From Paracoccaceae bacterium (GTDB lineage: Bacteria; Pseudomonadota; Alphaproteobacteria; Rhodobacterales; Rhodobacteraceae): a stretch of DNA of 64,000 bases. This document shows positions 1 to 10,344 of the stretch, piece by piece (the first letter of the stretch is position 1; each line of letters starts with the position of its first letter). Location: contig JAAEZB010000002.1 in NCBI GenBank assembly GCA_018223085.1, positions 17,979 to 81,978 of the forward strand, given 5' to 3'. The position numbers and the translations under genes are program-made. Under the pieces are notes generated by a model. It worked only from the letters and a program-made list of their open reading frames with translations. It made no database searches and had not been told where the DNA came from.

Positions 1-62
1 ATTGCCGCCCCGATCCAACCAAGGCCAGCCACCAACGCGCCAAGTGTCACTTGTCTGAGCAT
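1..62 (-). CDS. N-terminus of a membrane/exported protein, truncated by window edge (MLRQVTLGALVAGLGWIGAA...)
   Basis: ATG on minus strand at 62-60 preceded by AGGAGGGGAGA Shine-Dalgarno-like sequence; hydrophobic N-terminus; runs off the window. Confidence 0.5.
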   Translation of the reverse strand, partial: MLRQVTLGALVAGLGWIGAA

Positions 63-183
63 TCTCCCCTCCTCTTGGGATTTTGCCCCGCCCGCACCGG
101 TTTTCCCCCTATTCGCGGGTGGAACGCAAGGATTTCGCCGCTATAGTCACGGCATAAGAGTATCGTGCAGGGCAGCATCAAAA

Positions 184-1188
184 ATGGCAAGAAAAGCGTC
201 GAAAAAGCCGGATTTCAACATCGTCATCGTCGGACAATCCGGGCGCCTCCAATATGAGGCCCTGCTCTTTGCCGCCTCCCTGCGCGCCAAATCCCCCGAT
301 TTCAAAGGCCGCCTCTTCGTCGCCGAACCCCAGCCCGGCCCGCAATGGAGCAAAGACCCCCGCATCGCCTCCGAACCGGTGCGCACGGCACTCGAAGACC
401 TTGGTGCCGAAATCCTGCCCTTCAACAACGAACATTTCGGCGAATACTACCCCTATGGCAACAAGATCGAAGCGCTTCTGGCTCTCCCCGAGGGTGAACC
501 CTTCGTCTTCTTCGACACCGACACGCTTGTGACCGGCGATCTGATGTCCGTGCCCTTCGATTTCGACCGGCCCAGCGCCTCGCGCAAGGTCGAGGGCACA
601 TGGCCCACCATCGAACTCTACGGCCCCGGCTACACACAAATCTGGAAATCGCTCTACGACAAGTTCGGCCTCGATTTCGAAAGCTCTCTGGATTTGTCAT
701 GGCCGGATGAATACTGGCGCCGCTATCTCTATTTCAACGCCGGGTTCTTCTATTACAAATGCCCCAAGCTCTTTGGCGAACGCTTCCTGCATTACGCCCG
801 CGAAATCCGCTGGAACGCGCCCGAGGAACTGGTCTGCCAATCCTTCGATCCCTGGCTTGACCAGATCGCCCTGCCCTTGGTGATCCACTCTTTCGGCGGA
901 GGACGCGATGCCCTGCCCGAGGGCTATCTCGACGGGGACGTGACCTGCCACTACCGCGTGCTACCTCTCGCCTATGCCCGCGAAAACGACCATGTCATCG
1001 ACGTACTCGAAGACATCACCGCCCCCAACAAGATCAAAAAAGTCCTCAAGCAATACGACCCGATCAAGCGCATGATCTATCAGGGCCGAGGCCAAAAGGT
1101 GCGCGCCCTCTTTGATCGCGACAACCTGCCCCGCAAGGAACAGGCCATCCGCAACACAATCAAACGCAATGGCTTCTGGATGCGCTGA
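184..1188 (+). CDS. Glycosyltransferase-like protein (GT8-like, DxD-type motif FFDTDTLVTGDL)
   Basis: 334-aa ORF; DTDT motif in a typical nucleotide-sugar binding context. Confidence 0.65.
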   Translation: MARKASKKPDFNIVIVGQSGRLQYEALLFAASLRAKSPDFKGRLFVAEPQPGPQWSKDPRIASEPVRTALEDLGAEILPFNNEHFGEYYPYGNKIEALLALPEGEPFVFFDTDTLVTGDLMSVPFDFDRPSASRKVEGTWPTIELYGPGYTQIWKSLYDKFGLDFESSLDLSWPDEYWRRYLYFNAGFFYYKCPKLFGERFLHYAREIRWNAPEELVCQSFDPWLDQIALPLVIHSFGGGRDALPEGYLDGDVTCHYRVLPLAYARENDHVIDVLEDITAPNKIKKVLKQYDPIKRMIYQGRGQKVRALFDRDNLPRKEQAIRNTIKRNGFWMR

Positions 1189-1306
1189 ACGTCCGTTCCG
1201 CATATCCCTGCCAAACCAACACAATTTCCCTGATGCGCGAAGCGCCGTTGCGTGAACCTGCAACTCTGCCTAATGATGGCTGCGACATTTTGCAGGAGGA
1301 AAACCC

Positions 1307-2599
1307 ATGTCCGACGCCCCCGCTTTTGGCTTCGACACGCTTCAGATTCACGCCGGTGCCCGCCCCGATCCCGCGACCGGCGCCCGTAACACCCCCATTT
1401 ACCAGACCACGGCCTATGTCTTCCGCGACGCTGAACACGCCGCCGCGCTCTTCAACCTTCAGGAAGTAGGCTACATCTACTCGCGCCTGACCAACCCGAC
1501 CGTTGCCGTGCTTCAGGAACGCGTCGCGACCCTCGAAGGCGGCGTGGGCGCCGTCTGCTGCTCCTCGGGTCACGCGGCCCAGATCATGGCGCTTTTCCCG
1601 CTCATGGGGCCGGGGCTCAACGTGGTCGTCTCGACCCGCCTCTATGGCGGCTCCATCACCCAGTTTAGCCAGACCATCAAACGCTTCGGTTGGTCGGCCA
1701 AATTTGTCGATTTCGACGACAGCGCCGCCATCGAGGCCGCCATCGACGACAACACCCGCGCGGTCTTCTGTGAATCCGTTGCCAACCCCGGCGGCGTGGT
1801 GACCGATCTCGACGCCGTTGCCGCCGTCGCCGACAAAGCCGGTCTGCCGCTCATCGTCGACAACACCTCGGCCACCCCCTATCTCTGCCGCCCGATCGAA
1901 CACGGCGCGACGCTGGTGGTTCACTCGATGACCAAATACCTGACGGGCAACGGCTCCGTGACCGGCGGCGTGGTGGTCGACAGCGGCAAGTTCGACTGGT
2001 CCGCCTCGGACAAGTTCCCCTCGCTCTCGCAGCCCGAGCCCGCCTATCATGGTCTCAAGTTTCACGAGACCTTCGGCCCCCTCGCCTTTACCTTCCACGG
2101 TATCGCCATCGGGTTGCGCGACCTCGGCATGACGCTGAACCCGCAAGCGGCGCATTACACGCTCATGGGCATCGAAACCCTGTCCCTGCGCATGGAGCGT
2201 CACAACCAGAACGCCGAGAAGGTCGCCGCATGGCTTGAAACCAATCCCCATGTGGACGGCGTGACCTATGCGGGCCTGCCCTCCTCGCCCTATTTTGAGC
2301 GCGCCAAGCGCATCTGCCCCAAGGGCACCGGCGGCCTCTTCACCGTGGCGCTCAAAGGCGGCTATGACGCCTGCGTCAAATTCGTCGATAGCCTCGAACT
2401 CTTCAGCCACGTCGCCAACCTTGGTGATACGCGTAGCCTGGTGATCCACTCCGCCTCCACCACCCACCGCCAGCTCACCCCCGAGCAGCAGGATGCGGCA
2501 GGCGCAGGTGCCAATGTGGTGCGCATCTCCATCGGTATTGAAGACGCCGACGACCTGATCGCCGATCTCAATCAAGCGCTGGCCAAAGCCCACGCCTGA
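1307..2599 (+). CDS. metY: O-acetylhomoserine aminocarboxypropyltransferase/cysteine synthase family protein (PLP-dependent)
   Basis: 430 aa; Cys/Met metabolism PLP enzyme signature HSMTKYLTGNGSVTGGVVVD; AGGAGG RBS upstream. Confidence 0.88.
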   Translation: MSDAPAFGFDTLQIHAGARPDPATGARNTPIYQTTAYVFRDAEHAAALFNLQEVGYIYSRLTNPTVAVLQERVATLEGGVGAVCCSSGHAAQIMALFPLMGPGLNVVVSTRLYGGSITQFSQTIKRFGWSAKFVDFDDSAAIEAAIDDNTRAVFCESVANPGGVVTDLDAVAAVADKAGLPLIVDNTSATPYLCRPIEHGATLVVHSMTKYLTGNGSVTGGVVVDSGKFDWSASDKFPSLSQPEPAYHGLKFHETFGPLAFTFHGIAIGLRDLGMTLNPQAAHYTLMGIETLSLRMERHNQNAEKVAAWLETNPHVDGVTYAGLPSSPYFERAKRICPKGTGGLFTVALKGGYDACVKFVDSLELFSHVANLGDTRSLVIHSASTTHRQLTPEQQDAAGAGANVVRISIGIEDADDLIADLNQALAKAHA

Positions 2600-2618
2600 T
2601 CGCTCTTGCAAAACATCA

Positions 2619-2648
2619 AAGGCCGCGCTTGAGATAGCGCGGCCTTTT
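2619..2648 (+). terminator. Rho-independent terminator of metY
   Basis: AAGGCCGCGC-TTGAGATA-GCGCGGCCTTTTC hairpin just after the stop codon. Confidence 0.8.
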
Positions 2649-2687
2649 CTATTTCACCTTGGCGAGAATACTCCGCGGGACAACGCC

Positions 2688-3374
2688 CTAATCTTCAATC
2701 GCAAACACCATCGTGACCGAGGCCGAGAACTCCATTTCCCCCGCAGCAACAGGCATCCCCATATCCGACGCCATTTCGGCCCGCGCCATCAACATCGGCT
2801 GCGGCGCACCCGTCCCCGCCTCCGACAGGCTCAGCACCGGCCCAAGCTCCACACCTGCCGCCTCGGCATAAAGCGCCGCCTTTGCCTTGGCATCGACCAC
2901 CGCTGCCTTGCGCGCCTCATTGCGAAGCGGTGCCGGATCCTGAACCGTGAACTGCAATCCGCCAAACCCATTCGCCCCATCGGCCACCACGGCCCCGAAG
3001 ATCTCCCGCAATAGCGCCAGATCGCGCAACCGGATCGTCACCCGCGTCGCCGCGCGATAGCCGCGAATTTTCGGCGGCGTGTCCGCATTGTATTGCCGTG
3101 TCCATAGCGGGTTGAGAGAGACCGTGCTGGTCTGCATGTCGCGCGCGGCAATCTTCATCTCTTCAAGGCGTGCAAACACCGCCCGCGCCCGCGCCGCCAC
3201 CGTATCAAGCGCCACAGCGGCCTCTTCGGCCTCCTCGCTGACTTCCAGCGTCAGAACCGCCATATCCGGCACCGCCGCGACGATCCCTTCACCCGTCACC
3301 GTAATCATGCGCGGCTCGGCATTGACCGCCCCCGCAAGACCCAAAACCCAAAAAACCAATACCATCAAACGCAT
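2688..3374 (-). CDS. SIMPL domain (DUF541) periplasmic protein
   Basis: Signal peptide MRLMVLVFWVLGLAGAVNA followed by ITVTGEGIVAAVPDMAVLTLEVSEEAE typical of SIMPL proteins. Confidence 0.8.
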   Translation of the reverse strand: MRLMVLVFWVLGLAGAVNAEPRMITVTGEGIVAAVPDMAVLTLEVSEEAEEAAVALDTVAARARAVFARLEEMKIAARDMQTSTVSLNPLWTRQYNADTPPKIRGYRAATRVTIRLRDLALLREIFGAVVADGANGFGGLQFTVQDPAPLRNEARKAAVVDAKAKAALYAEAAGVELGPVLSLSEAGTGAPQPMLMARAEMASDMGMPVAAGEMEFSASVTMVFAIED

Positions 3375-3540
3375 GGTGACATCTCCTTTTGTCCATCTTC
3401 CTGAGACTGCGCCTTTGCTGGTCTCGTGTCAAAACCTCCGGCCCCGTCTGTTTTCCTTCCCTTCGGCGAATCCCTGCGATAAAATCCAGCGAACGGAGCC
3501 GAGACTCCACAAGCCATGTCATGGGTGCTAGAGCCGCCAT

Positions 3541-5865
3541 ATGAAACCGGATTTTGCCCTTTCCCTTTCTTTTGAAGGGATCAGTCTTCTTTACCGCGTC
3601 GAAGGCGGCTGGCACCTATTGGGCGAAGCAGCTCTGACATCGGAAACGCTTGGAGCCGATCTTGAGGCCCTGCGCGCCATGGCCGAGGCCATTGGTGGCA
3701 ATACTTTCCGCACCAAACTCGTCCTGCCCAACGAACAGATCAAGTATCTGGCCCTCAGCACCGGCAAGATCCCGCGCAAAGCACGCGAAGAAGCGATTGC
3801 CCGCGAACTTGAGGCCACAACCCCCTACCAGATCACTGACCTCGCCTTTGATCTAAGCCCGACCGGAACCGAGACCCTCGCCGCCGCCGCCGCGCGCGAA
3901 ACGCTGGCCGAGGCCGAAGCCTTCGCCGCCGAACACGCCTTCAACCCGGTCTGCTTCGTCGCCATCCCGCCTGCGGGTGCCTTTTCTGGTGAGCCCTTCT
4001 TCGGGGCGACAGACGCCGCAGCCAAGCTGCTCAAGAAAGACAAGCCCGAGGCCGATGAACTGCCGATCCATGTGATCTCCTCCGGCCCGCTTCCCGAACC
4101 AGAGCCGGAACCGGCCCCTGAACCCACGCCGGAACCAACACCTGCACCCGAAATTCCCTCTGCACCTGTCGAACAGATCGCAGAGCCGGAACTCCCGCTT
4201 GCCCCGGTGCCCGCCACCGAGCCCGAGCAAGCGCCCGATCCCAAACCCGAAGCGCCCGCCGACGAGCCGCTTCCGACCTTCGGAAGCCGCCGCACCGCAA
4301 GCGCCCCGATCCGCGCCGAGCGCGGAGCCGAAACGCCCCCCCCGGCCGCCTCGACCCTGACCGCAAGCCGCGAAGACGCGGCCGCGCTGCGCTTTGATCC
4401 GGCCCGCATCGCCGCCGGCCTGCGCCCCCACGACGCCGACAAAACCGCCGCCCCAAAACCGGCACGCCCCACTCCCGCAAAGAAAAAAGCCAGGCAATTC
4501 GCCAAGGTCGCGACCGGCGTGATCGGCACCGCTGCGACAGGTGTAAACCGGGCCCTCGCCATCCTGCGTGATCGTAGCAGCGCCCGGCCCGAGCCGAAAC
4601 CAGACGCCAAAACCGCCCCCGCGACCGAACGCCAACGGATGATGATCTTCGGTGCCCGCACTGGCGAGATCGGCGGCAAGCCGCGTTTCCTCGGTCTGGC
4701 GCTTACGGTGGTGCTATTGCTGTTCCTCGCCGCCGTCGCCGCATGGGCCGCGCTGTTCCTTGAGGATGGCGTCGCGGGCCTCTTCCGCCGCGACCCGCCG
4801 CAACAAATCGCCAACACGGCCCCCGAAAGCCACCCTGTTGAGGCGCTTGAAACCGACGCCCTGCCGCCGGTGTCGCCGGGATCAATCACCGACAGCGCCG
4901 AAATCGAAGCGATGACCGACGAGGGCCACCCCTCAGCTCTCGACAGCCGCGAGGCCGAGGCCCGCTACGCGGCCACCGGCATCTGGCAACGTGCCCCCGA
5001 GCAGACGCAAGTGCCGCTTTCAGGCAGCACCGATGATCTCTACCTGACGTCGATTGACCGCGTGGTGATGGCCAAGGATGCCGTCGCCCTGCCAAATCCT
5101 GTGTCCTACCAAACCGACCGCGATATGGCGCGCCAGATGTCGCCCCTGCCGCGCGGCCTGAGCTTCGATCTCGACGAACGCGGGCTGGTTAAGGCCACGC
5201 CAAACGGCGCACTCTCGCCCGAAGGCATCATGGTCTATCTCGGGCGCCCGCCAGTCCTGCCGCGAACCTACCCCGAGCGCCAAGCCGCGCCGGGCGAAGC
5301 CCTGCCGCCTGAAACCCGCGCCCGGATTGCCGGACTACGCCCGCGCCTGCGCCCCACTGATCTGATCGAACAAAACGAACGCGCCTCCAATGGCGGGCGT
5401 TCTCTGGCCGAACTGGGCAACATGCGCCCGCGCCTGCGTCCCGAAACCGAGAAAGCCGCCGAAGAGGCCGAGGACACCACCGCCACACAATACGCCGTGG
5501 CCACCTCACTGCGCCCCAAAGCACGCCCGGCCAATTTCGAAACCATCGTCGCGCGGGTTGATCCTGCCGAACGGGCACAGCCCGCCGTCGTAAACGCCGC
5601 CGTGGCCCCCGCCATCCCAAGCAAAGCTTCCGTGGCCCGGCAGGCCACAATCCAGAACGCCATGAACCTGCGCAAGATCAACCTTGTTGGCGTCTATGGC
5701 ACCTCAAGCTCGCGCCGCGCGCTGGTGCGCCTGTCCAATGGGCGGTTCAAAAAGGTCAAGGTCGGCGACCGGATCGACGGCGGCAAAGTCGCCGCCATTG
5801 GCGATACCGAGCTGCGCTATGTGAAATCCGGCAAAAACGTGGTACTAAAACTGCCCCGAGGCTAA
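3541..5865 (+). CDS. Large membrane protein with PilM/GspL-like N-terminus, single TM and PilP/GspC-like C-terminus
   Basis: 774 aa; REEAIARELEATTPYQITDLAFDL N-terminal pattern; TM FLGLALTVVLLLFLAAVAAWAALFL; C-terminal INLVGVYGTSSSRRALVRLSNGRFKKVKVGDRIDGGKVAAIGDTELRYV; Pro/Glu-rich and RPRLRP-repeat linkers. Confidence 0.6.
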   Translation: MKPDFALSLSFEGISLLYRVEGGWHLLGEAALTSETLGADLEALRAMAEAIGGNTFRTKLVLPNEQIKYLALSTGKIPRKAREEAIARELEATTPYQITDLAFDLSPTGTETLAAAAARETLAEAEAFAAEHAFNPVCFVAIPPAGAFSGEPFFGATDAAAKLLKKDKPEADELPIHVISSGPLPEPEPEPAPEPTPEPTPAPEIPSAPVEQIAEPELPLAPVPATEPEQAPDPKPEAPADEPLPTFGSRRTASAPIRAERGAETPPPAASTLTASREDAAALRFDPARIAAGLRPHDADKTAAPKPARPTPAKKKARQFAKVATGVIGTAATGVNRALAILRDRSSARPEPKPDAKTAPATERQRMMIFGARTGEIGGKPRFLGLALTVVLLLFLAAVAAWAALFLEDGVAGLFRRDPPQQIANTAPESHPVEALETDALPPVSPGSITDSAEIEAMTDEGHPSALDSREAEARYAATGIWQRAPEQTQVPLSGSTDDLYLTSIDRVVMAKDAVALPNPVSYQTDRDMARQMSPLPRGLSFDLDERGLVKATPNGALSPEGIMVYLGRPPVLPRTYPERQAAPGEALPPETRARIAGLRPRLRPTDLIEQNERASNGGRSLAELGNMRPRLRPETEKAAEEAEDTTATQYAVATSLRPKARPANFETIVARVDPAERAQPAVVNAAVAPAIPSKASVARQATIQNAMNLRKINLVGVYGTSSSRRALVRLSNGRFKKVKVGDRIDGGKVAAIGDTELRYVKSGKNVVLKLPRG

Positions 5866-5904
5866 GCCCGCCGACACGCCCTGCCCCAAGCCAAAAGGTT
5901 CTCC

Positions 5905-6774
5905 GTGCCAGCCGCCAAAAATCCCCTCGACCAGACCCTGACAGAGCGGCTCTTCCTGCCCGAGGATGCGACGGTGCGCCTGCGCCTCATGCGCGGGCTG
6001 ATCCATATGGTCGACGGCACGAGCCGGACCCTGTTTCGCAAACCCTTTTTCGGCCTGCGCGAATGCGAGGCGCTCTGGAAAGAGCTTGATATGGCGACCG
6101 ACATGGATCTGGTCGCCGCTCTTCTGGCCCTCAAGGGCGGAACCGCGCTTGAGGCGCATGGGATCGATCATATTCCCGAAACCGGCCCCGCGCTGATCGC
6201 CTCGACCCATCCGACCGGCCCCTTCGATTTCGTCGCCCATGCCGGTGCCCTCATCAAACGCCGCCCCGACCTCAAGGTGGTCGCCAATAATGACGCCCGA
6301 ACATTCCTCGGGGCCGACCGCATCGTTTCGGTCCGGGTCAACCGCCACAACCGCGCGCTCTCGGCACGGCGCACCGTGACCGCCATGGAAACCCACCTGC
6401 GCGATGGCGGGGCGTTGCTGATCTTCGGCTCTGGCCGCGTGCCGCGCCGCGCCGGTAGCGGGCTGATCGAGCCGCACTGGCGCTCTGGTGCGACCCGTGT
6501 CTCCAAGACCTGCAACATCCCGATTATTCCCGCCAGCATCGACGTGCGCAATTCGCGTTACTACTACCGCCTGCGTCACCTCGCATGGCGCCTGAGCGGC
6601 AGCGACAACTTCGCCGTCACCGTCGGCTCGCTGCGCTACCTGATCGAAATGCTCGATCAACTCGGCGGGCGCTATGATCTGCACTACGGCGCCCCCCTCG
6701 CCGCTGGAACAGCCCCAGAGCTGATCCAGAAACAGGCCGAAAGCCTCGTGCCCGGCCTCTATTACGGCACCTGA
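5905..6774 (+). CDS. PlsC-family 1-acyl-glycerol-3-phosphate-type acyltransferase
   Basis: GTG start; ASTHPTGPFDFVAHAGALIKRRPDLKVVANND acyltransferase-like context. Confidence 0.65.
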   Translation: MPAAKNPLDQTLTERLFLPEDATVRLRLMRGLIHMVDGTSRTLFRKPFFGLRECEALWKELDMATDMDLVAALLALKGGTALEAHGIDHIPETGPALIASTHPTGPFDFVAHAGALIKRRPDLKVVANNDARTFLGADRIVSVRVNRHNRALSARRTVTAMETHLRDGGALLIFGSGRVPRRAGSGLIEPHWRSGATRVSKTCNIPIIPASIDVRNSRYYYRLRHLAWRLSGSDNFAVTVGSLRYLIEMLDQLGGRYDLHYGAPLAAGTAPELIQKQAESLVPGLYYGT

Positions 6775-6910
6775 CCGCCCCCGGCACAGCGAATATTCGA
6801 CCCACTAATCACATCACCATTCTTGCAATCCTCGCGGCATATGACGTGCATCTGTTACAATAATCGCGTATCCTGCGCGTGAAAATCAAAAACAACGCGG
6901 TTTTTTCGCA

Positions 6911-7366
6911 ATGCTGGACGAGATGGACAAGCGGCTCCTCGCCGCGCTTCAGAAAAACGCCCACCTGACGGCGCAAGAGCTGGGCGAGATGCTCAACCTC
7001 TCCCCCTCTCAGGCCGGGCGCCGCCGCCAGCGCCTCGAAGGCGAAGGCTATATCGCGTCCTATACCGCGCGCCTCGATCCGGTCCGCATCGGCCTTGACG
7101 TGCAGGCCTTTATCCAAGTGACCCTCGCCCTCCACAGCACCGAACACGGGCGCGGATTTGTCTCCATGATCTCGACCCGCCCCGAGGTCATTAGCGCCTG
7201 GACGCTCACCGGAGACGCCGATTACCTCCTGCGCGTCTATTGCGAGGATCTTTCTGCACTCAACGCCTTGATTCACGACGTCCTGTTGCCACATCCAGCC
7301 GTAGCCCGAGTCCAAAGCCAGATCGTCATGGACCAGTGCAAACACGACGCGCCCCTGCCCACCTGA
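6911..7366 (+). CDS. Lrp/AsnC family transcriptional regulator
   Basis: LDEMDKRLLAALQKNAHLTAQELGEMLNLSPSQAGRRRQRLEGEGYI HTH plus RAM domain. Confidence 0.9.
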   Translation: MLDEMDKRLLAALQKNAHLTAQELGEMLNLSPSQAGRRRQRLEGEGYIASYTARLDPVRIGLDVQAFIQVTLALHSTEHGRGFVSMISTRPEVISAWTLTGDADYLLRVYCEDLSALNALIHDVLLPHPAVARVQSQIVMDQCKHDAPLPT

Positions 7367-7381
7367 AGGACCTAACCACAC

Positions 7382-9256
7382 ATGGACGGATTCCTGCTCC
7401 AGATCACGATCTTCCTCGGCACCGCGGTCATCGCCGTGCCCATCTCGGCGCGGCTCGGCATGGGCTCTGTGCTCGGTTACCTTCTTGCCGGGGTGCTGAT
7501 CGGACCAATCCTCGGCCTCGTCGAAAGCTCGCAGGATCTCATGCATTTCGCCGAATTCGGCGTGGTGATGATGCTCTTCCTGATCGGCCTCGAACTGGAC
7601 CCGCGCGCCCTCTGGGCCATGCGGCACAAACTTCTCGGCCTCGGCGGGCTGCAAATCCTCCTGACCGGCACCACGATCACCGTCGGCGCTCTCTGGCTCG
7701 ACCATCCGCTGCAAACCTCGATCGCCCTCGGCATGATCTTTGCCCTCTCTTCAACGGCCATCGTCCTGCAAACGCTCTCTGAAAAGAACCTGATGCAGAC
7801 CGGCGGCGGGCGCTCTGCCTTTGCCGTGCTCCTGACACAAGACATCGCCGTAATCCCGATGCTAGCGATCCTGCCGCTTCTGGCCATGGATCCGGTCATG
7901 CAAATCGCCGCTGATGGTTCGATCCAATCGGTCGGTGCTGCCAAGGATGGCCACGCTGCGGAACTCTCCCTCGTCGAAGGATTGCCCGGCTGGGGCGTCA
8001 CCCTCGTCACCCTTGCCGCCGTAGGGGCCGTGGTTTTGGCCGGGCGCTACCTCGTGCGCCCCATCTTCCGCTTCATTCATGCCGCCAACCTGCGCGAGAT
8101 GTATACCGCCCTTGCCCTGCTGATCGTCATTGGCATCGCCCTGCTGATGACCATGGTGGGCCTCTCACCCGCGCTTGGCACCTTCCTCGCCGGCGTCATC
8201 CTCGCCACGAGCGAATTCCGCCACGAACTCGAAAGCGACATCCAACCCTTCAAAGGTCTCCTCCTCGGCCTCTTCTTTATCACCGTCGGCTCCCAGATCG
8301 ACTTTGCCGGGTTCTTCGCCGATCCCGTGCCGATCCTGTCACTGACCTTCGCGCTCATCTTTGCCAAGGCCGTGATCCTGTTCATCCTTGGCCGCATCTT
8401 CGGCCTGCGCGGACGCAACCAGATCCTCTTTACCCTAAGCCTCGCACAGGCCGGGGAATTCGGTTTCGTGCTGATCTCCTTCGCCCTGCAACAACATGTG
8501 CTGCCGCCAGCGCTGGCCGAGGAACTGATGCTTGTGGTGGCGCTCTCCATGCTCATCACGCCGCTTCTCTTCATCGCCTATGATCTCCTGACCCGCCGCA
8601 TGGCCGAGAGCAAGGAAACCCGCCCCGATGATGAGATCGACGAACAAGGCCCCGTCATCATCGCCGGGATTGGCCGCTTTGGTCAAATCGTCAATCGCCT
8701 CGTGCGTTCGGCCGGGTTCAAGACCGTGGTGCTTGACCATGACATGCGCACCATCGAACTCATGCGCCGTTTCGGGGTCAAAGGCTTCTTTGGCGACCCG
8801 ACCCGCCCCGAACTTCTCCACGCCGCTGGCTTGGGCGAGGCACGGGTGCTTGTCGTGGCGCTGGACGACCCCAAGAACGCGACCAAGCTTGTCGCCTTCG
8901 CCCGTCGTGATCGGCCCGACCTGCATATCATCGCCCGCGCCCATGACCGCCACCATACATTCGAACTCTTCAACGCAGGCGCCAATGACATCGTCCGCGA
9001 GATGTTCGACTCATCCCTCCGCGCCGGACGCTATGTTCTGGAGAATATCGGGCTGAGCGAATACGAAGCCGCTCAAGCCGAACAGGCCTTCTACAAGCAC
9101 GACCGTTATACGATCCGCGAATTGGCCCAGCATTGGAATCCAAAGATCCCCACCGCCGAAAACAAGGCCTACATTGCCCGCGCCAAAGAGCTTGAGAAGG
9201 AACTCGAAATGTCCCTCCTCGCGCTCCTCGAAACAGAGCGCAAAGACGCGTCCTAG
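7382..9256 (+). CDS. CPA2 family monovalent cation:proton antiporter (KefB/KefC-like) with TrkA-N domain
   Basis: Multi-TM N-terminal exchanger; [30 protein letters not shown] Rossmann TrkA-N C-terminal part. Confidence 0.9.
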   Translation: MDGFLLQITIFLGTAVIAVPISARLGMGSVLGYLLAGVLIGPILGLVESSQDLMHFAEFGVVMMLFLIGLELDPRALWAMRHKLLGLGGLQILLTGTTITVGALWLDHPLQTSIALGMIFALSSTAIVLQTLSEKNLMQTGGGRSAFAVLLTQDIAVIPMLAILPLLAMDPVMQIAADGSIQSVGAAKDGHAAELSLVEGLPGWGVTLVTLAAVGAVVLAGRYLVRPIFRFIHAANLREMYTALALLIVIGIALLMTMVGLSPALGTFLAGVILATSEFRHELESDIQPFKGLLLGLFFITVGSQIDFAGFFADPVPILSLTFALIFAKAVILFILGRIFGLRGRNQILFTLSLAQAGEFGFVLISFALQQHVLPPALAEELMLVVALSMLITPLLFIAYDLLTRRMAESKETRPDDEIDEQGPVIIAGIGRFGQIVNRLVRSAGFKTVVLDHDMRTIELMRRFGVKGFFGDPTRPELLHAAGLGEARVLVVALDDPKNATKLVAFARRDRPDLHIIARAHDRHHTFELFNAGANDIVREMFDSSLRAGRYVLENIGLSEYEAAQAEQAFYKHDRYTIRELAQHWNPKIPTAENKAYIARAKELEKELEMSLLALLETERKDAS

Positions 9257-10263
9257 CCGTCCGAAACGCCCGCTTCGGCAAAGGTCGCCATGCCTGAATG
9301 ACAGGCGATGGCCGATTTCAGGATATTGATCGCCAACGCCCCGCCCGACGCCTCACCAAGGCGCAGGCCAAGCGACAGCATCGGCTCCTTGCCAAGCTTG
9401 CCCAGAAGTGCTGCATGGGCGGCCTCCGCGCTCACATGCCCCGCAAGCGCATGGTCAAGCGCCCCTGCCTCTGCCGCCTCAAGCGTCGCCGCCGCCGCGC
9501 AACAGATGAACCCATCAAGAATGACCGGGATCGACAGGCTGCGCGCCCGGGCAATCGCCCCCGCCATCGCCGCCAATTCCCGTCCGCCAAGACAGCGCAG
9601 AACCTCAAGCCCGCCACGCCCCGGATTGGCCGCAAGCCCCTCGCGCACAACCCGCGCTTTGGTGGCAAGCCCGGCATCATCAACCCCCGTGCCGCGTCCG
9701 ACCCAATCTTCGGCCTCACCTCCATATAGCGCCGCCGCAAGCGCCGCTGCCGCCGTGGTGTTACCAATGCCCATCTCGCCCACCACGAGGAGATCGGTGT
9801 TCTCCGCCACCGCTTCCCAGCCCGTCGCCAGCGCCGTCACAAGTTCCGCCTCGCTCATTGCCGGGCCTTGGGTGAAATCCGCTGTCGGGCGATCAAGCTC
9901 AAGCGCATGCACCGAGAGCTTCGCCCCCGCCGTCCGCGCGAGTTGGTTGATCGCGGCCCCGCCATGCTGAAAGTTAATCACCATCTGCTCGGTGACTTCC
10001 GCCGGAAAGGCCGAAACTCCCTGCGCCGTGACGCCATGGTTGCCCGCAAAGACAATCACCTGCGGCGCTGCGATCTCGGGCCGCGCCGTCCCGCGCCAGC
10101 CCGCATACCAGATCGCCATATCCTCAAGCCGCCCAAGCGCCCCCGGCGGCTTGGTCAACTGCCCATTGCGCGCCGCCGCCCCGTCCAACGCGACCTGATC
10201 CGGCGCGACGCAATTGGCAAGCAGAGAACGAAACGCATCAAGGGTCGAAAAAGGCGCGGACAT
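9253..10263 (-). CDS. cobT: Nicotinate-nucleotide--dimethylbenzimidazole phosphoribosyltransferase
   Basis: [56 protein letters not shown] signatures; divergent from cobS. Confidence 0.95.
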   Translation of the reverse strand: MSAPFSTLDAFRSLLANCVAPDQVALDGAAARNGQLTKPPGALGRLEDMAIWYAGWRGTARPEIAAPQVIVFAGNHGVTAQGVSAFPAEVTEQMVINFQHGGAAINQLARTAGAKLSVHALELDRPTADFTQGPAMSEAELVTALATGWEAVAENTDLLVVGEMGIGNTTAAAALAAALYGGEAEDWVGRGTGVDDAGLATKARVVREGLAANPGRGGLEVLRCLGGRELAAMAGAIARARSLSIPVILDGFICCAAAATLEAAEAGALDHALAGHVSAEAAHAALLGKLGKEPMLSLGLRLGEASGGALAINILKSAIACHSGMATFAEAGVSDG

Positions 10264-10344
10264 GGGCAGGCTCCTGTTGAATTACATGCTTATGCGCTGT
10301 TTACCTGAGCCGCACAGGCCTGCAAGGCCGGAAAGAGACCACAT

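Noticed and set aside
1189-1306. Possible SAM-II riboswitch upstream of metY
   Set aside because: I could not align the pseudoknot pattern expected for SAM-II; no convincing GCUAAA-type core. Infernal search would settle it
1160-2611. 483-aa antisense ORF opposite metY
   Set aside because: Shadow ORF without recognisable motifs
10264-10344. Possible cobalamin riboswitch between cobT and cobS
   Set aside because: The gap is only 81 bp, too short, and no B12-box-like conserved core was seen
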